Counted from the stretch's first letter, positions 46,076-55,635 are shown. The stretch: 64,000 nucleotides of DNA from an uncultured candidate division Zixibacteria bacterium (GCA_937925655.1 CALAMC010000020.1:8787-72786), one strand, 5' to 3'. Notes: generated by a model from the sequence alone, not told the origin. Numbers and translations: made by a program.

Positions 46076-46248
46076 ACACTTTTAATATAACTTAATGAAT
46101 ATAAAACCGCTTGCTCATTCTCAAAGTGAATTTTAGCACATTAAAAGCGGTTCGAAAATCGACTTTGCCATCGCCTTGGTAGCGTAACCTGTTGATGCAA
46201 TGCAAGATAACCTCCGGAAAGGCCATCCTCTACATCTCAAAGAATACC

Positions 46249-46277
46249 TTGACATTGTTAGATTAATCTAATATTAT
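46249..46277 (+). promoter_or_regulatory. Iron-operon promoter with DtxR-type operator in the spacer
   Basis: TTGACA 46249-46254, spacer exactly 17, TATTAT 46272-46277. TTAGATTAATCTAA, a perfect 14-base palindrome, fills 46258-46271, the gap between the two boxes. A start point about 7 bases after the -10 would fall at or just before ATG 46286, so the mRNA would be leaderless or nearly so. Confidence 0.82.
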
Positions 46278-46285
46278 AAAAGGCT

Positions 46286-46708
46286 ATGGATTTAACATCA
46301 CGCGAAGAAGATTATCTGGAGACCATTTATCTCCTGTCACGGGATAACCGCCCCGTCGGCATTACCGAAGTCGCCCGCGAACTGGGCGTGACTCTCCCGA
46401 CCGTCAATTCCGCCGTCAGCAAACTGAAAGAATACGGCCTGGTTTGTCAGGAACCTTATGGTAAAATTATTCTCAATGAAGACGGCCGTCGGATTGGGGC
46501 GGGAATATACCGGGCGCATCGGGCCATACGGATTTTCCTGACCGATATCCTGCATCTCCCGCATAATATCGCCGAAAACGAAGCCTGCCAGATGGAACAC
46601 GCTATCAGCCGGGAAACGATGCACCGTCTGGAGATCCTGGTCGAAAAAATGCAATCTTCGAAGCTGGGAAGAATTGATTATGATGCCGTCATATCTTCCC
46701 GTAAATAG
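46286..46708 (+). CDS. DtxR/MntR-family metal-dependent repressor
   Basis: 140 residues: N-terminal winged helix (REEDYLETIYLLSRDNRPVGITEVARELGVTLPTVNSAVSKLKEYGLV) and metal-binding/dimerisation domain (HRAIRIFLTDILHLP, NEACQMEHAISRETMHRLEILVEKM) with the His/Glu/Cys ligands expected for Fe or Mn. The C-terminal SH3-like domain of DtxR is absent, as in MntR. It heads a feoA-feoB run, so an iron-dependent autorepressor is the likely role. Its operator is predicted in its own promoter. Confidence 0.92.
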   Translation: MDLTSREEDYLETIYLLSRDNRPVGITEVARELGVTLPTVNSAVSKLKEYGLVCQEPYGKIILNEDGRRIGAGIYRAHRAIRIFLTDILHLPHNIAENEACQMEHAISRETMHRLEILVEKMQSSKLGRIDYDAVISSRK

Positions 46709-46734
46709 TATGGCACTGGATAGAGACTGATACC

Positions 46735-46977
46735 ATGGGTGAAACAATGAATCTCGGGCAATTGAAGCCCGGACAGAAGGGTCGGGTCATCAGGGTCGGT
46801 GGTTATGGGGCCATCAGGCGCCGCCTTTACGACCTCGGTTTGCATTCCGGGGAAACGGTTCAGATGATCAAAGCGGCGCCGCTCAAAGACCCGCTGGAAA
46901 TTTCTTTCGGCAATGGTCATATATCGATACGGCGCAGCGAAGCGGCTCTTGTTTTTGTCGATCCCGTGACTGAATAA
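46735..46977 (+). CDS. feoA: Ferrous iron transport protein FeoA
   Basis: 80 residues, one SH3-like FeoA domain (LGQLKPGQKGRVIRVGGYGAIRRRLYDLGLHSGETVQMIKAAPLKDPLEISFGN... ends VDPVTE). Small cytosolic partner that tunes FeoB. It lies 26 bases after the repressor gene, and its stop abuts the feoB ATG with no gap. ATG 46747 (MNLGQL) is an alternative start with GGGTGA before it. Confidence 0.95.
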   Translation: MGETMNLGQLKPGQKGRVIRVGGYGAIRRRLYDLGLHSGETVQMIKAAPLKDPLEISFGNGHISIRRSEAALVFVDPVTE

Positions 46978-49128
46978 ATGGTGGATGCAGCCCACGAGAT
47001 AAAAATCGCCCTGGCCGGTAACCCCAATTCCGGCAAAACCTCGATTTTCAACTGCCTGACCGGGGCCCATCAGAGAGTCGCCAACTTCCCCGGCGTCACC
47101 GTCGAAAAACGCATCGGGCATAAAAAATACAAAGGCCATGATATTACTTTCATCGACCTGCCCGGCACATACAGCCTGACCGCATACAGCCTCGATGAAA
47201 AAGTCGCCCGCGATTTTATTATAAACGAAAAACCCGACCTGATTATCAATGTCATCGACAGCGGCAACCTCGAACGCAGTCTCTATCTGACCACCCAGCT
47301 CATGGAAATGGGCGTCAATCTTGTTATCGACCTTAATATGTGGGATGAAGCCGTCGAAAACGGCATCGAAATCGATACCGAAAAAATGTCCCTGTTGCTT
47401 CGCGCTCCCGTCGTCAAAACCATCGCCAACCGCAATCAGGGCATCGATAAACTGCTTGATGCCTGCGTTGACCTTTATACCTGCGGCTGTCGCGATGGTA
47501 TTAGCCCGCCGATATCTTATGGTTCCCAGCTCGATGACATTGTCACCGGCCTGACTCACCACGTTAAAAGATGCCCGGGATGTCGTGGCTGTCATAATCC
47601 CCGCTGGATGGCCATCAAACTACTTGAAGGCGACAAGGAAATCACCAGTCGTTATCTGACCGGCAAGGAAGCTTATGACATGCTTTCGGGAAAGGTCAAT
47701 GAATCCCTCAAACACATCAAAAGCACCACCGAGCAGGACCCGGAAATAGTCATCACCGAAGGCCGTTATGGCTATGTGGCCGGGATTATCCGTGAAGTCA
47801 TGCGTCGCTCCGAAATCGACCGGATGAAAATATCCAATCAGGTCGACCAATTGCTGACCCATAAAATTTTGGGCTATCCCATTTTTCTTATTCTGATGTG
47901 GCTGATTTTTCAGGCCACCTTCCGCATCGGTGAATACCCCATGCATTGGATTGAAGCCGGAGTATCGGCCCTGCAAGACATCATGGTTTCGATATTACCG
48001 AAGGGAATCTGGGCCGATATGATCGTCGACGGCATCATTGGCGGCGTCGGTTCCGTCATCGTCTTTTTACCCAACATTGTCATACTTTTTCTGGGAATAT
48101 CACTGCTCGAAGACTCCGGTTACATGTCCCGCGCCGCCTTTTTGATGGACCGCCCCATGCATTTCATGGGCTTGCACGGCAAATCTTTCATACCGCTTCT
48201 GATGGGCTTCGGCTGCGCCGTTCCGGCCATCATGTCCACCCGCACGTTGGAATCGCAGCGCGACCGTATCTTGACCACGCTGTTGACTCCCTTTATGTCA
48301 TGCAGCGCCCGATTGCCGGTTTATATCCTGTTTGCCGGCGCTTTTTTTGGAATTCACGCCGGTAATGTCATTTTCTCGATTTATCTCCTCGGTATTGCCA
48401 CCGCCGTCGTTCTCGGAAAAGTGTTCAAAAAAACCATTTTAAGCGGCGAGGATATTCCTTTCGTCATGGAACTTCCGCCATACCGCTGGCCGACCGTGCG
48501 CTCCGTTTTAATCCACATGTGGGAACGAACGCAAATCTATCTTCGAAAAATGGGTGGGGTCATCCTCATCGCTTCGATTATACTCTGGGCCCTGGGTTAT
48601 TTCCCCCGCAAAGAAACCTTCGACGTCGATTATGATGCCATGATTATTCAAGCCGAGCAAAGCGCCTTGCCCGATAAAGACGAAACCATTGCGTCGCTGA
48701 AAGCCGAACAAGCCTCGGAAATTCTGGGATATTCGTACATCGGGCGCCTCGGCAGTGCCATCGAACCGTTCGTGACCCCGATCGGGTTCAACTGGCAGAT
48801 GGGTGTTTCGCTCATTACCGGGTTTGTCGCCAAAGAGGTGGTGGTCTCTTCAATGGGTGTTCTGTACCAACTGGGCGCGGATATCGACGAAAAATCCAAC
48901 AGCCTGATTGCCGCCTTACAAGACCCCGAAAAAGGCATAACGCCGCTGGTGGCCTATGCTTTCATGGTTTTTGTCTTGCTTTATACGCCCTGTATCGTCA
49001 GTATCCTGGCCATCCGGCGCGAAATCGGCATGCGCTGGATGTGGTTTGCCGTCGTTTTCCAGCTGATTCTGGCCTGGCTGGCGGCCTTCATTATTTATCA
49101 GGGCGGACGCCTGATTGGTCTTGGCTGA
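46978..49128 (+). CDS. feoB: Ferrous iron transporter FeoB
   Basis: 716 residues. A GTPase domain (G1 GNPNSGKTS at 14-22, G3 DLPGTYSL, G4-type LNMWDEA) and GDI region are followed by the membrane domain with two gate motifs. Before the usual PRWMAIKLLEGD helix start is an unusual cysteine string CPGCRGCH (about 199-206), preceded by CTCGC; this could bind iron or be a redox-sensitive insertion. It starts directly after feoA. Takes up Fe2+, probably with FeoA. Confidence 0.96.
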   Translation: MVDAAHEIKIALAGNPNSGKTSIFNCLTGAHQRVANFPGVTVEKRIGHKKYKGHDITFIDLPGTYSLTAYSLDEKVARDFIINEKPDLIINVIDSGNLERSLYLTTQLMEMGVNLVIDLNMWDEAVENGIEIDTEKMSLLLRAPVVKTIANRNQGIDKLLDACVDLYTCGCRDGISPPISYGSQLDDIVTGLTHHVKRCPGCRGCHNPRWMAIKLLEGDKEITSRYLTGKEAYDMLSGKVNESLKHIKSTTEQDPEIVITEGRYGYVAGIIREVMRRSEIDRMKISNQVDQLLTHKILGYPIFLILMWLIFQATFRIGEYPMHWIEAGVSALQDIMVSILPKGIWADMIVDGIIGGVGSVIVFLPNIVILFLGISLLEDSGYMSRAAFLMDRPMHFMGLHGKSFIPLLMGFGCAVPAIMSTRTLESQRDRILTTLLTPFMSCSARLPVYILFAGAFFGIHAGNVIFSIYLLGIATAVVLGKVFKKTILSGEDIPFVMELPPYRWPTVRSVLIHMWERTQIYLRKMGGVILIASIILWALGYFPRKETFDVDYDAMIIQAEQSALPDKDETIASLKAEQASEILGYSYIGRLGSAIEPFVTPIGFNWQMGVSLITGFVAKEVVVSSMGVLYQLGADIDEKSNSLIAALQDPEKGITPLVAYAFMVFVLLYTPCIVSILAIRREIGMRWMWFAVVFQLILAWLAAFIIYQGGRLIGLG

Positions 49129-49134
49129 CGAACT

Positions 49135-49524
49135 ATGTCTGCGGCCGATTTATATGCCTTCCTGCTCGGATTAATCATCGTCGCTCATCGTTTGCCTGCC
49201 GTATTTTCTCCCCGGACGTTCAGAACGATCTATAACCGTTTCGCCGACAGGATAATATCGGTTCGAATTACCGGTTTGGTTCTAATGCTGTTTTCCGGAT
49301 GGGGCATATATGAAAACGTGAGGGATTATTCTCGGTTTGGCTGGCTTATCATCGGCCTGTCGATTTTTATATTTATCAAAGCCTGCGGCCATCTTTTCTT
49401 CCCCGGCCGTACAACCGGGGCCGACCGCCGAGCCAATGATATGAACGATACCGCCCTGTCTTTAATAAGTTTGGCTATGGTTATAGCCGGAGTCCTGATT
49501 GTACTATTGACCGTGCAGTTTTAG
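49135..49524 (+). CDS. Small membrane protein following feoB
   Basis: 129 residues with four probable TM helices (about 5-20, 42-60, 68-86, 105-127) and a basic loop (FFPGRTTGADRRAND). It starts 6 bases after feoB, so it is probably part of the iron operon. No family recognised. Its stop overlaps by two bases the stop of the convergent minus-strand gene. Confidence 0.7.
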   Translation: MSAADLYAFLLGLIIVAHRLPAVFSPRTFRTIYNRFADRIISVRITGLVLMLFSGWGIYENVRDYSRFGWLIIGLSIFIFIKACGHLFFPGRTTGADRRANDMNDTALSLISLAMVIAGVLIVLLTVQF

Positions 49525-50792
49525 GTCTTGCGTTCTTTTTTCTTGGCGGCGGGGAAGAGGACGTTGTTCAAAATCAAACGGTATCCCGGTGAATTCTTAT
49601 GCAACGACAAATCCGTCGGTGGGTCACCGACCATGTGACGATAATCTTCGGGGTCGTGACCGGCCAGATAGGTAAATGTGCCCCGGCCAAAATTGCCGTG
49701 TATATAACGCACTTCATCGAACCCCTCGACTTCGCCCATGACCGTGACATATTTTTTCAAAAGGGATTTTCTGAACGCGGTCGTCTGGCCCATGAAACCG
49801 TTTACCCGTCCAACATGGTTTTGCACCAGCATCGTCGGAACCGGATCGAGCTTGGCCGAAAACTCGAATAGGTAAAAATAGTCCGTCTCCGCCGCCGGGA
49901 AGCGCGCCAGGCGGTCAGGGTAGGTGTCGATGTCGCTGTGACGGTACAGCATCGGGTCGAGCGTTATAGTGAAATTCTCGAAGGCCAGCGCCTGCGAATA
50001 ATCCAGCCGGTTCTGGGCGTCCGGGTCGGGCGGGTCGCCGTCGAATTCGCGCGGACAAATATCCACTCCCGAGGCCGATAGCGCGATATCGATCGTTTCG
50101 CACGCCGAGCACATGGCGAACATGAATCCGCCCCGACGCACATAATCCTTGATCGCTTCCGATACCGCCAGTTTCATTTCGGATACCTTGTGAAAGCCCA
50201 GCTTGCGGGCCAGAGTCTCGTTCAGTTCCACTTCCTGCCGATACCAGAGCTGATTCCGAAACGATGCATAAAATTTACCATACTGCCCGGTGAAATCCTC
50301 ATGGTGCAAATGCAACCAGTCATAGTCATCGAGCACCCCCGCCAGAACTTCTTCGTCCCAGATAAGGTCATATTTGATATCGGCGTAGGTCAGCGCCAGC
50401 GTGACGGCATCATCCCATGGTTCCACGTTATCGGGTGAATAGACCGCGATCGCCGGAACTTTCTCCAGTGTCACCCGCTCCATGTTTTCGACGTCTATGG
50501 TGCGATATATATCGGCCAGTTGCGATGAGCTTATATTTTCCGTTCTGACCCCCCGCAGAATACACAGGCCGCCTAATTCATCGTCGGCATTAAGAATAAA
50601 CGACCCGCCCCGGTAATTCAAAAGCCATTCGACCGTCATCCCCTTCTCGAGGGCCTTGAAAGCAATGCCGTAGGCCTTAAGATGATCGCTTTGGGTATTA
50701 TCCATCGGGATAAACATAACCTGCGCGTTACCCCCGATACCACGGCCGAATATCAGAAGAATCAGAAGTATAAATATTTTCTTCATATCCAT
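49521..50792 (-). CDS. Secreted 'asparagine synthetase B'-labelled protein (function unproven)
   Basis: 423 residues. N-terminal signal (IFILLILLIFGRGIGGNA), then VMFIPMDNTQSDHLKAYG and LLNYRGGSFILN. These match, from memory, a Bacteroidetes-type family often labelled asparagine synthetase B, although a signal peptide and lack of an AMP-binding PPi-loop make amide synthesis unlikely. MFAMCSACETIDIAL suggests a GATase1-like nucleophile Cys fold, as in class-I amidotransferase relatives. Treat the name as unproven. It lies 72 bases downstream of rarA on the same strand. Confidence 0.6.
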   Translation of the reverse strand: MDMKKIFILLILLIFGRGIGGNAQVMFIPMDNTQSDHLKAYGIAFKALEKGMTVEWLLNYRGGSFILNADDELGGLCILRGVRTENISSSQLADIYRTIDVENMERVTLEKVPAIAVYSPDNVEPWDDAVTLALTYADIKYDLIWDEEVLAGVLDDYDWLHLHHEDFTGQYGKFYASFRNQLWYRQEVELNETLARKLGFHKVSEMKLAVSEAIKDYVRRGGFMFAMCSACETIDIALSASGVDICPREFDGDPPDPDAQNRLDYSQALAFENFTITLDPMLYRHSDIDTYPDRLARFPAAETDYFYLFEFSAKLDPVPTMLVQNHVGRVNGFMGQTTAFRKSLLKKYVTVMGEVEGFDEVRYIHGNFGRGTFTYLAGHDPEDYRHMVGDPPTDLSLHKNSPGYRLILNNVLFPAAKKKERKT

Positions 50793-50864
50793 ATTTTCGA
50801 CAGACTTATTACCTATTAAACATCCCGGCCCGCGCGCAGTTCGGTTATAATCTCCCTGGTAGCT

Positions 50865-52217
50865 CTATTTGCCGTCTTTTTTCGCTTTGGCGAGCATGGT
50901 CCGGCGGTATTCCCGATATTTTTTTAAATATTCGTCGATTTTGGCTTCGCGCCCGGCGCCTTTCGGGTGATAGTATTTCGTCCCCGCCAGCTCCTCCGGA
51001 AAATATTCTTGATCGGTCAGAGCGTCTTCGTAGTCATGGGCGTATTTATAATCCTTCCCATAGCCAAGACCTTTCATCAGCGACGTTGGCGCGTTGCGAA
51101 TCCACAGCGGAACCGGAAGCGATCCCTTGTGCTCGGCGTCGGCCATGGCCTGCCCAAAAGCGGTATACGCCGCATTCGATTTGGGAGCGCAAGCCAGATA
51201 TATAACCGTCTGCGCCAGCGCCTGTTCACCCTCCGGTGTTCCCAGAAAATGATAGGTGTCGCGGGCGTTAAGCGCCACCGTCAGGGCAAATGGATCCGCC
51301 AACCCGATATCCTCAATAGCCATACGAATCAACCGCCGGGCAACATAAAGCCGGTCCTCACCCGACGTCAACATTCTGGCCAGCCAGTAAAGCGAGGCAT
51401 CCGGATCCCCGCCACGGACCGCCTTGTGCAGGGCCGAAATAAGATTATAATGTTCTTCGCCCGCCTTATCATAAAGAAGCGTCGCTTTTTGATAAATTTT
51501 CCTCACCTGATTCAGCGTGATATGACCGTCCTGCCCGGCGTCATCGGCGGCCGCTTCGAGAATATTCAACGCCCGACGCCCGTCACCGTCGGCGGCCTTT
51601 GCCATAAAATCCAGCGCATCGTCATCGACAACAAGATTCATCCCGCCCAGCCCGCGTTCTTTATCGTTTTTCGCCCGTCGGATTATCTCTTTCAGGTCAT
51701 CTTCGGACAACCGTTCCAGCACAAATACCTTGACCCGCGATAACAGCGCCGAAATAACCTCAAACGAGGGATTTTCCGTCGTTGCCCCAATCAATACGAT
51801 ATCGCCGCGTTCGACATACGGTAAAAAAGCATCCTGCTGGGCCTTGTTGAAACGGTGAATTTCATCGATAAAAACATAGGTTTTGCGCCCGGTAAGTTTT
51901 TTGTAATTGCCCGCCTTTGAGATGACTTCCTTGACCTGCTTTATCCCCGACGCCACCGCCGAAAACGGGACAAACTCGCCGCTTGTCGTCCGGGCGATAA
52001 TCTCCGCCAGCGTCGTCTTGCCCGAACCCGGCGGCCCCCAGAATATCACCGATGTCACCCGGTCTTCCATGATGGCCCGGCGAAACGGCGTGTTTTGACC
52101 GACAAGTTTTGCCTGCCCCACAAAATCATCGAATGACCGCGGACGCATCCTGTCCGCCAGCGGAATACTCCGGCTTATATCATGCCCGCCCTGATCGCCT
52201 TTTTCAAACAATTCCAT
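50865..52217 (-). CDS. rarA: Replication-associated recombination protein RarA (MgsA)
   Basis: 450 residues, AAA+ ATPase of the RarA/WRNIP1 group: Walker A GPPGSGKTT (about 60-68), Walker B FIDEIHRFNKAQQDAFLP, sensor 1 IGATTENPSFEV, and C-terminal MgsA helices with ARRLIRMAIEDIGLADP and GLGYGKDYKYAHD. It acts at stalled replication forks with SSB. Start MELFEKGDQ is not well marked by a ribosome binding site, but the family begins nearby. Confidence 0.95.
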   Translation of the reverse strand: MELFEKGDQGGHDISRSIPLADRMRPRSFDDFVGQAKLVGQNTPFRRAIMEDRVTSVIFWGPPGSGKTTLAEIIARTTSGEFVPFSAVASGIKQVKEVISKAGNYKKLTGRKTYVFIDEIHRFNKAQQDAFLPYVERGDIVLIGATTENPSFEVISALLSRVKVFVLERLSEDDLKEIIRRAKNDKERGLGGMNLVVDDDALDFMAKAADGDGRRALNILEAAADDAGQDGHITLNQVRKIYQKATLLYDKAGEEHYNLISALHKAVRGGDPDASLYWLARMLTSGEDRLYVARRLIRMAIEDIGLADPFALTVALNARDTYHFLGTPEGEQALAQTVIYLACAPKSNAAYTAFGQAMADAEHKGSLPVPLWIRNAPTSLMKGLGYGKDYKYAHDYEDALTDQEYFPEELAGTKYYHPKGAGREAKIDEYLKKYREYRRTMLAKAKKDGK

Positions 52218-52297
52218 TGATTCACGCCAGTTTAATATTTCGGAATAATAATATAATCAATTTTGGGCCGTCCGGCTCACATTTGATTTACGACTAT

Positions 52298-52324
52298 AAA
52301 AAAGCCCCGACCGGAGGTCGGGGC
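52298..52324 (-). terminator. Intrinsic terminator of the TSP3/dockerin gene
   Basis: On the minus strand GCCCCGACC (52324-52316), loop of 3, GGTCGGGGC (52312-52304), then TTTTTT (52303-52298). A perfect 9-bp stem about 20 bases after the gene's stop. Confidence 0.92.
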
Positions 52325-52345
52325 CGAATGCAGTAAAAGCGAATT

Positions 52346-53509
52346 TTATTTATTGCCGCCACAATACAGTTCCGGACCGTCGTTATATACTCTGGCAATC
52401 ATGGCCAGAATATCAATGAGATTAACTTTGCCATCCCCCGTAACATCCCCGCAGACAAAATTCAAATCACAATAGTCACCGATACCGTCCCCATCCGAAT
52501 CGGCCTGATCCGGATTGTGAATTGTGGGACAGTTATCCTCGTTGGCACACCAGCCGTCCCCGTCAGCGTCATTCAACGGATCCAGCGGACAGGCATCACA
52601 GACGTCACCGATCCCGTCATCATCCGCGTCGGCCTGGTCGGGGTTATAAATATTGGGGCAGTTGTCTTCCGGGCATGTATTCAGGGCATATCCGGGATCA
52701 CCATACCCGTCGCCGTCGCTGTCAAAGCATTCATCACAAACATCGCCGATACTGTCCTGATCCTCGTCGGTCTGATCGGGATTGGCGACGTAGGGGCAGT
52801 TATCACAGACATCGCCGATATCGTCGCCATCGGAATCGGCCTGGTTCGGATTATAAACGTACGGGCAATTATCCACCGGACAGGAATACCCCGCAACATC
52901 GGCATAACCGTCGCCGTCGCTGTCCGGACAATAATAAACCACATCCCAGCAGTAGGGGCCATTAAAGGGGACACTCAAATATCCCCCGCCACTGGGGGTA
53001 AACATCCAATCATAGCCGACATAGGGAGAATCGATGGAATCAATGCAAATCGTTCCCTCCTGGCCTATGGTAAGGGCAATTCTGATATACCGATGCTCGC
53101 CGATACCCGGCGGAACCGGATTGTCACCTATTCCGACATAACAAAATGTATCCGGCAACGCGCCATCCCAACTCCAGGCCCCGATTAGTGCAATGAACCT
53201 GAAATAGGTACCGGTTCCGGGTTGAAATCCATTTTCCAGCACAAAAGATCCATCATCGTAATACCCGCCGACATTGCGGTGAATTACGCTGGTAATGCTC
53301 CCGTTCGGGCTATATATGGAAAATGGTACTCCCACTCCCAGCCAACCATCTGAACCATTATCCATATACAAATCAATGAAAACATCCCCCTGGGGCAATA
53401 CGCCCGGAGATACCAGCGGATAGCCCTCGGCGCGGACATATCCGGCGTATGATGGCGCCGCCCACAACAGCACCATCAAGGTTACCAAAAAGATCTGGCG
53501 GTACTTCAC
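52346..53509 (-). CDS. Secreted thrombospondin-3-repeat protein with dockerin-like C terminus
   Basis: 387 residues. A signal peptide ([16 protein letters not shown]) precedes a beta-rich domain (about 20-190), then several TSP3 Ca-binding repeats ([58 protein letters not shown]) and a terminal dockerin-like half repeat [22 protein letters not shown]. Extracellular, calcium-stabilised; the terminal repeat is of the same type as in the beta-helix protein at 26778. A strong terminator follows. Function unknown. Confidence 0.87.
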   Translation of the reverse strand: MKYRQIFLVTLMVLLWAAPSYAGYVRAEGYPLVSPGVLPQGDVFIDLYMDNGSDGWLGVGVPFSIYSPNGSITSVIHRNVGGYYDDGSFVLENGFQPGTGTYFRFIALIGAWSWDGALPDTFCYVGIGDNPVPPGIGEHRYIRIALTIGQEGTICIDSIDSPYVGYDWMFTPSGGGYLSVPFNGPYCWDVVYYCPDSDGDGYADVAGYSCPVDNCPYVYNPNQADSDGDDIGDVCDNCPYVANPDQTDEDQDSIGDVCDECFDSDGDGYGDPGYALNTCPEDNCPNIYNPDQADADDDGIGDVCDACPLDPLNDADGDGWCANEDNCPTIHNPDQADSDGDGIGDYCDLNFVCGDVTGDGKVNLIDILAMIARVYNDGPELYCGGNK

Positions 53510-53917
53510 ACGACCTCCCTTCCGGGTGCAGCATCACCCGAAATAATTTTATTTATTAAATTTATAGGACTCATAGACATTTTTTACCCGGCACGACCAG
53601 AGGATCAAAGGAAACCAGAAAGTATCAGACAGTGGAAATCTGCCGTGCTCCATTTTTAACGAAGTTTACACAATCAATATAAGGATCATATGCCCGACGG
53701 TCAAGCATAAAATCCTGTCCATAATCGGTATCCTGTTGTGCGCTAAAGCAATACTCTCATGAGAGATGTATTTTTTTATTAACCGCAACATACCCGCAAC
53801 ACCCGGTTTTTAACCCCAAAATGGATATTCTGGTCTTTTCTTTTGGACAACGCCCGCGATTTTTCTTATATATCCGTCACCTAAAAATTCCAAACGCACT
53901 TTTTGGAGGAAGAAACC
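53510..53917. other. Intergenic gap before bfr
   Basis: About 400 bases between divergent genes. Most is AT-rich without genes or repeats. At its right end TTGGAC (53843-53848) and TATATA (53867-53872), spacer 18, form a candidate bfr promoter, and GGAGGA precedes ATG 53918. Confidence 0.5.
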
Positions 53918-54415
53918 ATGCATGAAAAAAGCCGCGAACTTCTGAACAAAGCCGTCGCCGACGAACTGGCGGCGGTCCACCAGTATATGTATTTCCATTT
54001 CCACTGCGATGACCAGGGCTATGATCTTCTGGCGCTTTTGTTCAAGAAAACCGCTATCGAGGAAATGCTTCATATCGAACGCCTCGCCGAACGCATCCTG
54101 TTTATCGGTGGCGACGTCGAACTGGTCGCCGCCCACGAGGTCGATAAAATCCACGACGTTAAAGCCATGCTCGAAAAAGGCAAACAGATGGAAGAAAGCA
54201 GCGTCGTGATGTACAACAAATTCGCCAACGAATGTTCCGCCAATGCCGACAGCGCCTCCAAAAAGCTGTTCGAGGACCTGGTGCTCGATGAGGAACGTCA
54301 CTATGATCAGTACGACAACGAAATCGAGTCCATGGCCAAATTCGGCGACAATTATCTGGCCCTGCAATCGATTGAACGGAGCAAAAATCGCGCCGCCGGC
54401 CAACCCCCGGCATAG
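53918..54415 (+). CDS. bfr: Bacterioferritin
   Basis: 165 residues, ferritin four-helix bundle. Diiron ligands are E16, E49, H52, E92, E125 and H128 (ADELAAV, EEMLHIE, DEERHYD). Met50 matches the heme-binding Met52 of E. coli Bfr, so this is bacterioferritin rather than plain ferritin. The open frame begins at a TTG (53903) inside GGAGGA, so ATG 53918 is the start. Stores iron, which fits the hem and feo genes in the same window. Confidence 0.93.
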   Translation: MHEKSRELLNKAVADELAAVHQYMYFHFHCDDQGYDLLALLFKKTAIEEMLHIERLAERILFIGGDVELVAAHEVDKIHDVKAMLEKGKQMEESSVVMYNKFANECSANADSASKKLFEDLVLDEERHYDQYDNEIESMAKFGDNYLALQSIERSKNRAAGQPPA

Positions 54416-54432
54416 GAATCGTACATAAGCAG

Positions 54433-54473
54433 GTCGGGTTCCGATCCCGACACAGTCGGGAGAGAAACCCGAC
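54433..54473. repeat. Nested palindrome element A
   Basis: GTCGGGTT (54433-54440) pairs with AACCCGAC (54466-54473), and inside it TCCCGAC (54445-54451) pairs with GTCGGGA (54455-54461). A two-level hairpin; same design as elements B, C and D nearby. Confidence 0.8.
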
Positions 54474-54485
54474 AGGGTGTAGCAG

Positions 54486-54521
54486 GTCAGGAGTCCCGCG
54501 CTTTGCGCGGGAGCTCCTGAC
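54486..54521. repeat. Nested palindrome element B
   Basis: GTCAGGAG (54486-54493) with CTCCTGAC (54514-54521) around TCCCGCGC (54494-54501), loop TTT, GCGCGGGA (54505-54512). Its arms and core are repeated in element C. Confidence 0.85.
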
Positions 54522-54555
54522 ATCTTTTCTAAATAACATAAAGGAGAACCTATAT

Positions 54556-55149
54556 ATGCAACACGAATCGGTCCCGACCGTTATCAAAGACACCACTGCC
54601 AATCCCGCCCCGCTGGGACTTCTGGGATTCGGCATGACCACTGTACTTTTGAATTTCCACAACGCCGGTATTTTCCCGCTGGGAAGCATGATATTGGGCA
54701 TGGGCATTTTCTGCGGCGGCCTGGCGCAACTATTCGCCGGAATGCTGGAATGGAAAAAGGGCAATACCTTTGGCACGACCGCCTTCACGCTGTATGGCAT
54801 ATTCTGGCTGTCGCTGGTCGTTTTGATCGTTTTCCCCAAAATTGGCTGGTCCGACGGCAACACGCCCGCCGCGATGGCGCTGTACTTATTTATCTGGGGC
54901 TTGTTTACGCTGGTCATGTTCATCGGCACTCTTAGACTCAACCGTGCCTTGCAATTCGTGTTTGCATCATTGACAATACTATTCTTTTTGCTGGCCCTGG
55001 GCGATATTCTTGAAAACAAAACTATAAAAATAGTGGCCGGCATCGAGGGCATTATCTGCGGCTTCTCGGCGGTCTATACGGCATTGGCGCAGGTCTTGAA
55101 CGAAGTGTACGCCAAAACGATCCTCCCCCTTGGCCCGGTGAAAAAGTGA
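54556..55149 (+). CDS. GPR1/FUN34/YaaH-family acetate uptake transporter
   Basis: 197 residues with six TM helices. N-terminal [23 protein letters not shown] is the family motif (NPAPLGL). [15 protein letters not shown] and the helices following complete the SatP/YaaH fold. Members import acetate or succinate with H+. AAAGGAG precedes the ATG. Palindromes of one type lie on both sides (elements B and C). Confidence 0.9.
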   Translation: MQHESVPTVIKDTTANPAPLGLLGFGMTTVLLNFHNAGIFPLGSMILGMGIFCGGLAQLFAGMLEWKKGNTFGTTAFTLYGIFWLSLVVLIVFPKIGWSDGNTPAAMALYLFIWGLFTLVMFIGTLRLNRALQFVFASLTILFFLLALGDILENKTIKIVAGIEGIICGFSAVYTALAQVLNEVYAKTILPLGPVKK

Positions 55150-55177
55150 CATTTATAACACCCTTGTTATAAATGTC
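55148..55177. terminator. Perfect 13-bp inverted repeat after the acetate transporter
   Basis: GACATTTATAACA (55148-55160), loop CCCT, TGTTATAAATGTC (55165-55177). It overlaps the TGA stop; no T tract follows, so termination or 3'-end protection are both possible. Confidence 0.6.
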
Positions 55178-55197
55178 ATACCCGCGAAAACTCGTAG

Positions 55198-55245
55198 GTC
55201 AGGAGCCCTGCCGAAGGTCCCGCGCTTTGCGCGGGAGCTCCTGAC
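55198..55245. repeat. Nested palindrome element C
   Basis: GTCAGGAG (55198-55205) with CTCCTGAC (55238-55245) around the same core TCCCGCGC-TTT-GCGCGGGA (55218-55236) as element B, with an extra CCTGCCGAAGG between arm and core. Confidence 0.85.
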
Positions 55246-55635
55246 ATTATTCTTATTTCTTAATATCCTGTCAAAAACACTATTATGTTTGTAGTTCATG
55301 CCCCCAATTTCAACCGAGTTTTAGATTATTTTGGCATGGATAATTAATTGCCACCGACCGGCTTGTGCGGAGTTGGCTTCGTTTTGTCGTTTTTAGTAAT
55401 TGCACGGCAAGACTTATTGGCAAAACGGTCGGGTTCCGAATCCGGATTTGGCATATCTATAGGCCTCATACATATGGGGGAAAGGGAAAATACCATTGAT
55501 TTGATGGGGATTTTGAAGGGAGCACCAATTTTTAAAGTTATTGACATGGTCTCTTGTATTGGGCTATCTTAAGTGATATAAATCGTAAATTTCGGGAAGT
55601 TCGGGAAATGATCGGAATTTGGAGAAAATCTCATT
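55246..55635. other. AT-rich gap with no convincing gene
   Basis: An open frame with a TTG start near 55348-55572 exists but has no family resemblance or binding site. The stretch near 55428 repeats GTCGGGTTCCGA from element A, so it may be a repeat remnant. Confidence 0.5.

Noticed and set aside
46130..46200. AACCGCTT/AAGCGGTT arms in the hem leader as a terminator or riboswitch
   Set aside because: The loop is long and there is no conserved riboswitch core; noted only as weak dyad symmetry.
54159..55052. 297-codon minus-strand frame across bfr, palindromes and acetate transporter
   Set aside because: Crosses two well-supported genes and the repeats on the opposite strand.
55348..55572. 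74-codon frame with a TTG start
   Set aside because: No ribosome binding site or homology, and it contains a piece of repeat A; treated as non-coding.
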